From Streptomonospora mangrovi (GTDB taxonomy: Bacteria; Actinomycetota; Actinomycetes; Streptosporangiales; Streptosporangiaceae), in the NCBI RefSeq assembly GCF_027604915.1, contig NZ_JAJAQC010000010.1:1-64000 (forward strand): a DNA stretch of 64,000 nt. The letters run 5' to 3'. The position numbers and the translations under genes are program-made. Below the pieces are notes generated by a model, which did not search any database, was not told the DNA's origin, and saw nothing but the letters and a program-made list of their open reading frames with translations. This document shows positions 45,246 to 53,684 of this stretch, piece by piece; positions within the stretch are counted from its first letter, which is position 1; every line of letters starts with the position of its first letter.

Positions 45246-45797
45246 GTGGACGCTCCCAGGACGATGCGGCTGTACCTGGCCGGCGGCGCCGCCGCGCTGC
45301 TGACCACCGTGGGCTGTACCCCCGACGAGGGCAGCCCGGGCGGCTACGGCGACCGGCCCGGCGAGACCGAGCCGGGCGAGGGGGTGTCGGCCACGCTCAG
45401 CGTCGCCGAGGACACCCAGGCCGGGCCGGTCGTCACCGACGCCGACGGCTACACGCTCTACGTCTCCACCGCCGACAGCGCCAACCCCACCGTGTCGACG
45501 TGCACGGCCGACTGCGCCGAGCAGTGGCCGCCGGCGACGGCCGAGGGCGAGGTCACCACCGAGGGCATCGACGCCTCCCTGGTGGACTCCTACCAGCGGC
45601 CCGAGGGCGGCACGCAGCTCACGCTGGCGGGCTGGCCGCTGTACCGGTTCTCCGGCGACGTCGACCCCGGCGACGTCAACGGCCAGGGCGCCGACGGCGT
45701 GTGGTTCGCGGTGGGGCCCCAGGGCACCCGCTCGGAGGTGCTGCCCCACCCCAGCCCCGAGGGCACCGGCGGCTACGTCGAGTTCCCCCAGGGCTAG
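45246..45797 (+). CDS. Lipoprotein with secreted-repeat (Lipoprotein_15) domains
   Basis: 183 residues from a GTG preceded by GGAAGGAAGG; an ATG six codons later is possible. A short signal ends in the lipobox LTTVGC (Cys about 23). Two copies of the COG4315 secreted repeat follow: GYTLYVSTADSANPTVSTCTADCAEQWPP (about 75-105) and GWPLYRFSGDVDPGDVNGQGADGVWFAV (about 137-165). These repeats occur widely in exported actinobacterial and proteobacterial proteins of unknown function; some are linked to redox or heme stress. The two Cys in the first repeat (STCTADC) could form a disulfide. Confidence 0.88.
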   Translation: MDAPRTMRLYLAGGAAALLTTVGCTPDEGSPGGYGDRPGETEPGEGVSATLSVAEDTQAGPVVTDADGYTLYVSTADSANPTVSTCTADCAEQWPPATAEGEVTTEGIDASLVDSYQRPEGGTQLTLAGWPLYRFSGDVDPGDVNGQGADGVWFAVGPQGTRSEVLPHPSPEGTGGYVEFPQG

Positions 45798-46210
45798 CCG
45801 GGTCAGCGCGGGCCGGCGGGCCGACGCGGGGCCGGGTCGACCACTGGTGTGACACGAATCATGCGGTGCGTGCGCGCCGCGTCACGGCCGCGCCGCGACG
45901 CCGCTGGTCGGCGTGCGTGAACACCCGCTGTCGGTCCGGTGAACCCCGCCCGAACCGCTCGGCGCGGGCGCCCGGCGCGCCCGTTGCCATGGGCTCTGAC
46001 CTGCGCAGATGATGGGCGTCGGGCGCCGGTCGGCGTGCTGACCGCACCCGCGCCGGACCGTGCGGCCGCCGCCCCGACCCGGAACTCCGGCTTCGCGCCC
46101 CGACCCCCCGTCCGGACGCGTGGTCCAGTGCCCCACCGCGCGCGCCGCCCTCCACCGCACCCGCCGCTGACAAGGCGTAATCCCGGAAACGCCCGGCGCG
46201 TCGCGCGAAA

Positions 46211-46245
46211 ATAGACCATTGGTCCACACCTGTTGTCCAGACCAA
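46211..46245 (+). promoter_or_regulatory. Paired GntR/DasR-like operator motifs upstream of pckG
   Basis: ATAGACCATT (46211-46220) and TCCAGACCAA (46236-46245) lie 59 to 93 bases before the pckG GTG. GACCA-T-TGGTC (46214-46224) is a perfect palindrome, and TTGGTC...GACCAA forms a wider inverted repeat. The same two 10-mers occur upstream of glmS. Confidence 0.5.
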
Positions 46246-46303
46246 CTGGCTCTTTCCCCGGGCGTCGGCGATGATTCGGCTTGACGTAGACAAAGGAGCC
46301 GCT

Positions 46304-48118
46304 GTGTCGGAACAGGTGCCTGGCCTGGGCATGGTCCCAACTGGCCACAAGGAGTTGATCGACTGGGTCCGCGAGGTCGCGGACCTCACACGGCCCGACC
46401 AGGTCGTGTGGTGCGACGGTTCGGAGGCCGAGTGGGAGCAGCTCACCGGCCAATTGGTAGAGCAGGGCACGTTCGTTCGGCTCAACCCGGAACTGCGGCC
46501 CAACAGCTTCTACTGCCGGTCCGACCCGAGCGACGTCGCCCGTGTCGAGGACCGCACGTTCATCTGCTCGGAGCGTGAGCAGGACGCCGGACCCACCAAC
46601 AACTGGATCGACCCGGCCGAGATGCGCGCGACCTTCGCCGACGTCTTCGCCGGGTGCATGCGCGGGCGCACCATGTACGTGGTGCCGTTCTGCATGGGTC
46701 CGCTGGGCGGCGAGATCTCCCAGCTCGGCGTCGAGATCACCGACTCGCCCTACGTGGTGGTCTCGATGCGGATTATGGCCCGCATGGGCACCCCGGCCCT
46801 GCGCCTCATCGAGGAGCGCGGCTCGTTCGTGAAGGCCGTCCACTCGGTGGGCGCGCCGCTGGAGCCGGGCCAGGCCGACGTGCCGTGGCCCTGCAACACC
46901 ACCAAGTACATCTCGCACTTCCCCGAGACGCGGGAGATCTGGTCCTACGGCTCGGGCTACGGCGGCAACGCCCTGCTCGGCAAGAAGTGCTACGCGCTGC
47001 GCATCGCCTCGGTGATGGCGCGCGACGAGGGCTGGATGGCCGAGCACATGCTCATCCTCAAGGTCACCCCGCCGCAGGGAGAGCCGCGCTACATCGCGGC
47101 GGCGTTCCCCAGCGCGTGCGGCAAGACCAACCTGGCCATGCTGGCGCCCACCATCCCCGGCTGGAAGGTCGAGACGGTCGGCGACGACATCGCGTGGATG
47201 CGCTTCGACGACGAGGGCCGGCTGCGCGCCATCAACCCCGAGGCCGGTTTCTTCGGGGTCGCCCCGGGCACCGGCGAGGCCACCAACCTCAACGCGGTCA
47301 AGGCGCTGTGGGGCAACAGCATCTTCACCAACGTCGCCCTCACCGACGACGGCGACGTGTGGTGGGAGGGCCTCACCGAGGAGCCGCCCGCGCACCTGAC
47401 CGACTGGAAGGGCCGCGACTGGACCCCGGACTCCGCCGAGCCGGCCGCCCACCCCAACGCCCGCTTCACCACCCCGGCCAGCCAAGCGCCGACGATCGCC
47501 CCGGAGTGGGAGGACCCGGCGGGGGTGCCGATCTCGGCCATCCTGTTCGGCGGCCGGCGCGCCACGGCGGTGCCCCTGGTCAACGAGTCCTTCGACTGGC
47601 AGCACGGCGTCTTCCTCGGCGCCAACGTCGCCTCGGAGAAGACCGCCGCCGCCGAGGGCACGGTCGGCGAACTGCGCCGCGACCCGTTCGCGATGCTGCC
47701 GTTCTGCGGCTACAACATGGGCGACTACTTCGGCCACTGGCTGGAGATCGGCCGCAAGACCGACCCGGCGAAACTGCCCCGGATCTTCTACGTCAACTGG
47801 TTCCGCAAGGACGACCAGGGCCGGATCGTGTGGCCGGGCTTCGGTGAGAACAGCCGCGTCATCAAGTGGATCGTGGAGCGCCTCAACGGCACCGCCGAGG
47901 CCGAGCGCACCCCGATCGGCAGCGTCCCCAAGCCGGAGGCGCTGGACACCACGGGTCTGGACATCTCCCGCGAGGACCTGGAGTTCCTGCTGACGGTCGA
48001 CAAGGAGACCTGGCGCGAGGAGGCGTCGCTGATCCCCGAGTTCTTCAAGACCTTCGGCGACCAGTTGCCCGACGAGCTGTGGGACGAGTACAACGCCCTG
48101 CTCAACCGCCTCGCCTAG
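46304..48118 (+). CDS. pckG: Phosphoenolpyruvate carboxykinase (GTP)
   Basis: Converts oxaloacetate and GTP to phosphoenolpyruvate, the entry to gluconeogenesis. 604 residues, typical of the GTP-dependent class. The GTG at 46304 is favoured by AAAGGAG six bases upstream; an ATG eleven codons earlier is less likely. Features: [20 protein letters not shown] (substrate Arg region), CMGPLGG, the P-loop [15 protein letters not shown] with the active-site Cys near 272, [21 protein letters not shown], and [14 protein letters not shown]. Two operator-like motifs shared with glmS precede it, and a two-tier hairpin follows. Confidence 0.97.
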   Translation: MSEQVPGLGMVPTGHKELIDWVREVADLTRPDQVVWCDGSEAEWEQLTGQLVEQGTFVRLNPELRPNSFYCRSDPSDVARVEDRTFICSEREQDAGPTNNWIDPAEMRATFADVFAGCMRGRTMYVVPFCMGPLGGEISQLGVEITDSPYVVVSMRIMARMGTPALRLIEERGSFVKAVHSVGAPLEPGQADVPWPCNTTKYISHFPETREIWSYGSGYGGNALLGKKCYALRIASVMARDEGWMAEHMLILKVTPPQGEPRYIAAAFPSACGKTNLAMLAPTIPGWKVETVGDDIAWMRFDDEGRLRAINPEAGFFGVAPGTGEATNLNAVKALWGNSIFTNVALTDDGDVWWEGLTEEPPAHLTDWKGRDWTPDSAEPAAHPNARFTTPASQAPTIAPEWEDPAGVPISAILFGGRRATAVPLVNESFDWQHGVFLGANVASEKTAAAEGTVGELRRDPFAMLPFCGYNMGDYFGHWLEIGRKTDPAKLPRIFYVNWFRKDDQGRIVWPGFGENSRVIKWIVERLNGTAEAERTPIGSVPKPEALDTTGLDISREDLEFLLTVDKETWREEASLIPEFFKTFGDQLPDELWDEYNALLNRLA

Positions 48119-48199
48119 CCCGGCGGGCACGGCACATCCCCAGCCCGGGGAGGCCCCCACGGCACACCGGCCACCAGGGGTGGGACCTCCCCACGGACC

Positions 48200-48248
48200 G
48201 GCCCGGGACGGAACGCGCGGAAAGCCATCCGCGCCTCCTTCCCGGGCC
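48200..48248 (+). terminator. Two-tier hairpin after pckG
   Basis: The outer arms GGCCCGGGA (48200-48208) and TCCCGGGCC (48240-48248) enclose the inner arms GCGCGGA (48215-48221) and TCCGCGC (48228-48234). It lies about 80 bases after the pckG stop. It is the only clear element in the 304-base gap 48119-48422. Confidence 0.55.
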
Positions 48249-48422
48249 ATCCCCGTGTCCGGGCACGGGAGTCCGGAGGGGGTGCGGCGCCGGTGCGGGG
48301 CGCGCCGGGGCGGGGCTGGCCGCGAGGGCGGGCGGGGCCGTACGCTGACCGGGATCGGGGCGGGGCCGCGGCCGGACGGCGGGGGTGGACCGCCGCGGTG
48401 GCACCGTGAGGGAAGGCTCCGC

Positions 48423-48986
48423 ATGGCCAGTCTGATCTACGCGATAATCGCCTCGCTGGACGGGTACGTCGCCGACGCCCGGGGCGAGTTCCCCTGGGCC
48501 GAACCCGACCCCGAGGCGCACGCCTTCATCAACGACCGCGAGCGGCCGATCGGCACCTACCTCTACGGCCGCCGCATGTACGAGTCGATGGCCGTCTGGG
48601 AGACCGACCCCTCACTGGCCGAGCAGTCGCCCGAGATGCGCGACTTCGCCGAGCTGTGGCGCGAGGCCGACAAGGTCGTCTACTCCACCACCCTCGACCA
48701 GACCGCGACCCGCCGCACCCGCGTCGAGCCGGTCTTCGACCCCGAGGCGGTCCGCCGCCTCAAGGAGAACGCGACGCGCGACGTGTCGGTCTCCGGCCCC
48801 ACCCTGGCCGCCCACGCGTTCCGGGCGGGCCTGGTGGACGAGTGCCACCTCTACATCGCCCCCGCCATCGTCGGCGGCGGCCTCCGCGCGTTCCCCGACG
48901 ACGTCCACCTCGACCTCACCCTCCAGGCCGAACGCCGCTTCCCCGAAGGCATGGTCTTCCTCCACTACACCGCCCGTCCGGTGTGA
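48423..48986 (+). CDS. Dihydrofolate reductase family protein (RibD_C-like)
   Basis: 187 residues. The N-terminus SLIYAIIASLDGYVADARGEFPWAEPDPEAH is typical of the DHFR-like/RibD C-terminal family of small NADPH-dependent reductases, followed by YLYGRRMYESMAVWE, the dinucleotide-binding DVSVSGPTLAAHAFRAGLVDECHLYIAPAIVGGG and a closing FPEGMVFLHYT strand. It is not the essential folate enzyme, nor the fused riboflavin enzyme; the substrate is unknown. Such genes are numerous in actinomycetes. The upstream gap has only the pckG hairpin. Confidence 0.85.
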   Translation: MASLIYAIIASLDGYVADARGEFPWAEPDPEAHAFINDRERPIGTYLYGRRMYESMAVWETDPSLAEQSPEMRDFAELWREADKVVYSTTLDQTATRRTRVEPVFDPEAVRRLKENATRDVSVSGPTLAAHAFRAGLVDECHLYIAPAIVGGGLRAFPDDVHLDLTLQAERRFPEGMVFLHYTARPV

Positions 48987-49034
48987 GCCTGATCTGAAAG
49001 TTAACAGTAAGTAGCCGCGGGGTACCTCCCGGCT

Positions 49035-50186
49035 ATGGTCAAAGGCATGGTTCCGACTGACTCCGACCCCGTGGTCGGGCCTGAGGCGCTGCGGCCGCTG
49101 GCCGACGACCCCGCGTGGGGCGCGGCCATGGCCGCCGTACCCCGAGCGGACTTCGTTCCCGAGACCGCGTGGGCCACCCCCATGGACCACTCACCGGGCT
49201 ACTGGATCGACCGGGCCGCCGATCCCCGGCGGTGGGCCGGGGCGGTCTACAGCGACACCACGATCCTGACCCAGGTCGCCGACGGTGCCGTGCCGCTGAC
49301 CCCGGAATCCGCCGCCACCGCCGCGCCCTCCAGTTCCACCACCGCGCCCAGTCTCGTCGCGGCCTTCCTGGGCCTGCTGGGCGCGGCTCCGGGGGACCGG
49401 GTCCTGGAAGTGGGCACGGGCACCGGGTGGACCGCCGCCCTGCTGTCCGCCCGCCTCGGCGCGGCGAACGTCACCTCCGTCGAGGTCGATCCCCGGGTGG
49501 CGGAGCAGGCGGCGGCCAACCTCCACCGGGCCGGCTTCGCACCCGTCCTGCGGACCGGCGACGGCCTGCTGGGCGACCCGGCCGGGGCGCCCTACGACCG
49601 CGTCCACGTCACCTGCGGTATCCGCGAGGTCCCCTACGCCTGGGTGCGCCAGACCCGGACGGGCGGCGTGATCGCCCTCCCGTGGGCGCCCAACCACATC
49701 GCGGGCCACCGGCTCGCGCTCACGGTGGAGGGCGACCAAGCGGTCGGCCGGCTGAGCGGCGACGCCGCGTTCATGATGCTGCGCGCACAGCGGTTCGCCC
49801 TGCCGCAGCCTGTCGGCGACCGCCGCGACGTCGCGGCGCGCGTCGACCCCGGCGAGATCATCGGCGCCGGGCGCGGTCTGGCGGTCGCCCTCGCGGGTCT
49901 CCTGCCGGGCGTGGTCGTGGACGGCCTGTACCCCGGTTCCGACCGCCTCGGCCTGCGCGACCCGGTCAGCGGCTCCTATGCCACGGCGGTGGCCGCCACC
50001 GAGTCCGCCGACTCCGAGGCGATCGAGATCGGCGACCGGCGGCTGTGGCGTGAACTGGAGGACGCCTACCAGACCTGGCGCTCCCTGGGCCGCCCGGCAG
50101 CCGACCGCTTCGGCGTGGCCGTGTCCCCCGACGGCCAGCACCTCTGGCTCGACACACCTGACAACCGAATCAAGGAGTACGCATGA
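49035..50186 (+). CDS. Protein-L-isoaspartate methyltransferase-like enzyme (TgmC-type)
   Basis: 383 residues; ATG at 49035 or, 12 bases later, at 49047. An N-terminal AAMAAVPRADFVPETAWA segment, typical of PIMT proteins, is followed by WAGAVYSDTTILTQV and the SAM loop VLEVGTGTGWTAALLSARLGA with the VEVDP acidic motif. VHVTCGIREVPYAWVRQTRTGGVIALPW completes the domain; about 150 further residues follow. The length and the W-x8-A-x-Y-S/A-D motif match methyltransferases that accompany ATP-grasp-modified peptides (TgmC and the aspartimide-forming graspetide enzymes), not housekeeping Pcm. No ATP-grasp gene is nearby. The stop overlaps the next start (ATGA), so two tiny ORFs are translationally coupled to it. 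Confidence 0.8.
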   Translation: MVKGMVPTDSDPVVGPEALRPLADDPAWGAAMAAVPRADFVPETAWATPMDHSPGYWIDRAADPRRWAGAVYSDTTILTQVADGAVPLTPESAATAAPSSSTTAPSLVAAFLGLLGAAPGDRVLEVGTGTGWTAALLSARLGAANVTSVEVDPRVAEQAAANLHRAGFAPVLRTGDGLLGDPAGAPYDRVHVTCGIREVPYAWVRQTRTGGVIALPWAPNHIAGHRLALTVEGDQAVGRLSGDAAFMMLRAQRFALPQPVGDRRDVAARVDPGEIIGAGRGLAVALAGLLPGVVVDGLYPGSDRLGLRDPVSGSYATAVAATESADSEAIEIGDRRLWRELEDAYQTWRSLGRPAADRFGVAVSPDGQHLWLDTPDNRIKEYA

Positions 50187-50314
50187 CCGGTCACCGCAAG
50201 GAGGTCAACTGCGTGGGCTGCCATGGCCGGAAAACCATCCAGGAGTCCCGGGACGGAACCGTGGTTTCGGTCCCCTGCCCCCTCTGCAACGGGACGGGCA
50301 AGCAGCCGTCATGA
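50183..50314 (+). CDS. 43-residue Cys-rich (zinc-ribbon-like) peptide
   Basis: The ATG overlaps the stop of the methyltransferase gene by four bases (ATGA). The sequence starts MTGHRKEVNCVGCHGRK and ends VPCPLCNGTGKQPS, giving two CxxC knuckles (CVGC and CPLC), the second with a DnaJ-like CNGTG. It could be a minimal zinc ribbon or a Cys-rich modified peptide; no family is recognised with confidence. Its own stop overlaps the next ATG in the same way, so three cistrons are chained. The GC content is lower than in the flanks. Confidence 0.7.
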   Translation: MTGHRKEVNCVGCHGRKTIQESRDGTVVSVPCPLCNGTGKQPS

Positions 50315-50496
50315 AAGAACGCTCCTCTCCGCCGGACGGCACTGAGGCGGATCACGGGCAGGGGCAGGACGCACCTGCCGCCACGACTGGCGACCGTCCT
50401 GTCATGTCCGTCTACCAGATCGCTGGGATCGCCCCCTGGTGGACGGACGGTGAAGACCCCACGGAGTGGATCCGGCGGCAACGTGCGGAGCCGTAG
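50311..50496 (+). CDS. 61-residue peptide coupled to the methyltransferase operon
   Basis: The ATG overlaps the preceding stop (ATGA). The peptide begins MKERSSPPDGTEADHG, has a Gln/Ala/Thr-rich middle, and ends in a distinct block: MSVYQIAGIAPWW, then TDGEDPTEWIRRQRAEP. It contains two Asp-Gly pairs (PPDGT and WTDGE), the preferred site for PIMT-type enzymes. A hydrophilic leader-like half followed by an aromatic, acidic half could suit a modified-peptide precursor, but this is speculative. An internal ATG at 50404 would give 30 residues. A strong terminator begins two bases after the stop, supporting it as the operon's last gene. Confidence 0.6.
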   Translation: MKERSSPPDGTEADHGQGQDAPAATTGDRPVMSVYQIAGIAPWWTDGEDPTEWIRRQRAEP

Positions 50497-50497
50497 C

Positions 50498-50532
50498 GGC
50501 GAGGGCGCCCCCCTCTCGTGGGCGCCCTCGCC
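50498..50532. terminator. Terminator between the methyltransferase operon and the GH3 gene
   Basis: The 13-base arms GGCGAGGGCGCCC (50498-50510) and GGGCGCCCTCGCC (50520-50532) pair perfectly around a 9-base loop and are followed by TGTCTTT. It serves both converging transcripts. Confidence 0.85.
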
Positions 50533-50551
50533 TGTCTTTGCGGGGTCCGGG

Positions 50552-53500
50552 TTAGCGCTTGGTCAGGGTGAACTCGCTGATGCGGAGGTCGCCGGTGAAC
50601 ACGAGGTAGACGTCGCCGGTTGGGCGGCCGGGGCGGGTGAGAGCGGTCGTGACCTCCTCGTAGGTGTACTTTCCGCCGGTCGAGGGGACCTCGGCGGTGC
50701 CCAGGAGGCGGCCCTGTGGGGAGCCGAGGCGGATCTCCAGGGCCGCGGCGCCCTCCTGGGCGCGGGCGGTCTGGGCGGTGAATCCGTTCAGGCGCGCGGG
50801 CAGCGCGGCGGCGTCGAAGGAGATCCAGTCGCCCGCCGAGCCCTCCACGGTCATCCCGTCGGCCTTGGTCTCGTCCATGATCGTGATGCCCGAGTAGCGG
50901 TCGAAGTCGGCGGCCCGCGTGGTCTCGGTCAGGTCGCGGGACGGGATGCGCTCGCCCTTCACGTCGATGTGGGTGCGGCGCCGGATATCGGCGGAGGACG
51001 AGCCGACCAGCACCTCGTGGCGGGCCGTCTCCACCACCTCGCGGCCCCGGGTGACGTCCCAGAACGCCAGGTCGGCGGCGTCGATCTCCAGTTCCACCGT
51101 CACCGTCTCACCGGCCGCCACGTGCACCCGCTCGAAGTCGCGCAGCTCCCGGATCGGCTGCGCCACCCGCGACCGCTCCTGGTGGGTGTAGAGCTGCACC
51201 ACCTCGTCGCCGTCGCGCTCGCCGGTGTTGGTCACCGGCACCCGCACCGTCACCGTGCCCTCCGCCCCGATCCGGCGGCGGTCCAGGCGCGGCTTGCCGT
51301 ACTCGAACTCCGAGTAGGACAGCCCGTGCCCGAACGCGTAGAGCGGGTCGCCCTCGAAGTACTGGTAGGTGTGCCCGGAGTGGATGATGTCGTAGTCGTG
51401 CATGTCGGGCAGGTCGCCGGTGGAGCGGTACCAGGTCTGCGGCAGCCGACCGGCCGGGTTGTGGTCGCCGAACAGCACCGCCGCCAGCGCGCTGCCGGTC
51501 TCCTGCCCGGCGTGGGAGGTCCACAGCAGCGCCGGAACGTTCTCCTGCGCCCAGGGCACCGCCTGCGGGTAGCTGGACTCCAGCACCACCACGGTGTCGG
51601 GGTTGGCCTCGGTGACGGCCTCCACCAGCTCCCGCTGCGCCTGGGGCAGTTCGATGCTCTCGCGGTCGTCGGTCTCGCGGGCGTTGATGAAGGGCATGTT
51701 GCCCACCACCACGACCGCCGCGTCGGCGCCCGACACCGCCTCCACGGCCGCGTCGGTGCCGCTGACCAGGGTGTCCACCCGGAAGCGCGCCGCGTCCTCG
51801 GCGGTGTCGGCGTCGACGGTGAGCGCGCCGTCGGCGCCGATCGACACGTACTTCTGGTTCCAGGTGTCGTAGCCGGCGTACTTCAGCACGACCTCGCCGC
51901 CGCCGACCTCCTCCATGCGGAACAACTGCTGCACGAACCAGCCGTTGGGCTGCTCCTGGTCGTTGTAGAGCCGGTTGCCCTCGCCCAGGCCCACGACCCT
52001 GCCGTTGGCCTCGGTGCGCAGGGTCACCACGCCCTCGCCCCACTCGAACACGCTGATGGCGCGGGCGTCCTCGTCGGCCTCGCCGCCCTCGCCGGCCTCA
52101 CTCGCGCGCAGCACCCCGCCCCCGGGCTCGGCCGAGGCGGTGACCGCCCGGCCGTCGGCGGTGGTCAGCGTGACGCGGTCGGCGCCCTCGGCCGTGGCCA
52201 CCGAGCCGCCCTCGCCCAGCCGCTCGGCGATCCCGTCGGCGGGGGTGACCTCATAGGGCATCGTGCCGCTGTACCAGTCCTCGTACAGGGTGTCGGCCAG
52301 CGGCCCGACCACGGCCACCTCGGTGTCGGACTCCGGGTCCAGCGGCAGCGCGCCGTCGTTCTTCAGCAGCGTCATCTGCGCCAGCGCGGCCTCGCGCGCC
52401 AGCTTCCGGTGCTTCGGCGAGTCGATGACCTCGGGGGTGATACCGGAGTAGGGGTTGCGCTCAGGCGGGTCGAACTCGCCCAGCCGGAACCGCACCGACA
52501 GGCTGTGGCCCACCGCCCGGTCGACGTCGGCCTCGGTGATCAGCCCGTCCTCCAGCGCCTCGGTCACCGCGCCGACGGTGAGCGAGGGGTTGGCGTCCTG
52601 GTCGGTGTAGCTGTCGATGCCGGCCCGCAGCATCGCCGCGTGCGACTCGGCGTGGGTGGCGTAGTAGCCCTGGCTGTTGGCGACGTTGGAGGGGCCGTAG
52701 GCGTCGCTGACGACCATCAGGTCGTCCTCGCTCCACGACCGCACGTCCTCCAGCAGCGGCGTCACGTGCGCCGGCCGCCCGTTGACCAGGTTGTAGGCGG
52801 CCATCACCCCGGTGGCGTTGCCCGCCGCGATCGCCGGGCGAAACGCCGGGTAGACGTACTCGTGCAGCGCGCGCGGCGGCACGGTCACCGACACCCGGTC
52901 GCGGTCGGCCTCGATGTTGTAGGCGGCGAAGTGCTTCAGTGTCGGCGCCGTCCGCAGGTAGAAGTCGTCGTCGCCGCGCAGCCCGCCGGTGTAGGCCGTG
53001 GCCATCTCCCCGACGAGGGTGGGGTCCTCGGAGTAGCCCTCCTCGTTGCGGCCCCAGCGGGGGTCGCGCAGCGGGTCGGCCACCGGCGCCCACACGTTGA
53101 GCCCGTGGGCGGCGGGGTCCTGCACGTGGAACCCGCGCATCTCGGTGCCGGTGGCCTCGCCCACGCGCTCCACCAGCTCGGGGTCCCAGGTGCCGCCCAG
53201 GCCCACCGACTGCGGGAACACGGTGGCCTCGCCCAGCCAGGCGACCCCGTGCAGCGCCTCAGTGCCGGTGCGGAACGGGCCGATGTCCAGCCGGGGGACC
53301 GCCGGCTGGTACTGGTGCAGCATGGCGACCTTCTCGTCGCGGGTGAGGCGGCCGAGCAGGTCCTCCACCCGGGTGTCCAGCGGCAGGTCGGGGTCGCGGA
53401 ACGTGCCGGTGTCGGCCGAGGCCGCGCCGGGCACCGCCGCGACCAGGCCGGCCGCGAGGGCAGCGGCCAGCGCGGCGGCCGCCCACCGGGAGCGGCCCCG

Positions 53501-53581
53501 GCGGGCGCGCCGCGCCCCGGGGGCGGGCGGCGCGGAGGGGGCGGGGGGTACGGGTGGTCGATGGGGGGTGCTGGGGTTCAC
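50552..53581 (-). CDS. Secreted GH3 glycosidase with C-terminal carbohydrate-binding domain
   Basis: 1009 residues; GTG start with GAGG seven bases upstream. An N-terminal Pro-rich and basic stretch with a hydrophobic segment (about 33-56, RR pair just before) is a signal peptide, perhaps Tat type. The GH3 barrel has LKHFAAYN near 215-222 and the nucleophile Asp293 in VVSDAYGP. The second domain includes a trefoil-like insert (about 520-620). An Fn3-like domain (about 765-850) and a CBM6-like domain (about 885-1009, ending LRISEFTLTKR) follow. Beta-glucosidase or beta-xylosidase are the likely activities. It lies 103 bases downstream of the GH31 gene in the sugar locus. Confidence 0.9.
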   Translation of the reverse strand: MNPSTPHRPPVPPAPSAPPAPGARRARRGRSRWAAAALAAALAAGLVAAVPGAASADTGTFRDPDLPLDTRVEDLLGRLTRDEKVAMLHQYQPAVPRLDIGPFRTGTEALHGVAWLGEATVFPQSVGLGGTWDPELVERVGEATGTEMRGFHVQDPAAHGLNVWAPVADPLRDPRWGRNEEGYSEDPTLVGEMATAYTGGLRGDDDFYLRTAPTLKHFAAYNIEADRDRVSVTVPPRALHEYVYPAFRPAIAAGNATGVMAAYNLVNGRPAHVTPLLEDVRSWSEDDLMVVSDAYGPSNVANSQGYYATHAESHAAMLRAGIDSYTDQDANPSLTVGAVTEALEDGLITEADVDRAVGHSLSVRFRLGEFDPPERNPYSGITPEVIDSPKHRKLAREAALAQMTLLKNDGALPLDPESDTEVAVVGPLADTLYEDWYSGTMPYEVTPADGIAERLGEGGSVATAEGADRVTLTTADGRAVTASAEPGGGVLRASEAGEGGEADEDARAISVFEWGEGVVTLRTEANGRVVGLGEGNRLYNDQEQPNGWFVQQLFRMEEVGGGEVVLKYAGYDTWNQKYVSIGADGALTVDADTAEDAARFRVDTLVSGTDAAVEAVSGADAAVVVVGNMPFINARETDDRESIELPQAQRELVEAVTEANPDTVVVLESSYPQAVPWAQENVPALLWTSHAGQETGSALAAVLFGDHNPAGRLPQTWYRSTGDLPDMHDYDIIHSGHTYQYFEGDPLYAFGHGLSYSEFEYGKPRLDRRRIGAEGTVTVRVPVTNTGERDGDEVVQLYTHQERSRVAQPIRELRDFERVHVAAGETVTVELEIDAADLAFWDVTRGREVVETARHEVLVGSSSADIRRRTHIDVKGERIPSRDLTETTRAADFDRYSGITIMDETKADGMTVEGSAGDWISFDAAALPARLNGFTAQTARAQEGAAALEIRLGSPQGRLLGTAEVPSTGGKYTYEEVTTALTRPGRPTGDVYLVFTGDLRISEFTLTKR

Positions 53582-53684
53582 CGTGCTACCTCGCTTCGGT
53601 TGGGGGATCCTTCGCTGGGTCGTCGACTCGCCTGGTGCCGGCCCCTCCGGCCGGTCGCGGGGGTGCGGCGCGCGCCGCCGGCGG

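Noticed and set aside
41508-45749. Very long open frame on the minus strand across the stress-protein and oxidoreductase genes
   Set aside because: The plus-strand genes have clear families, catalytic motifs and ribosome-binding sites. Long antisense frames are expected at this GC content.
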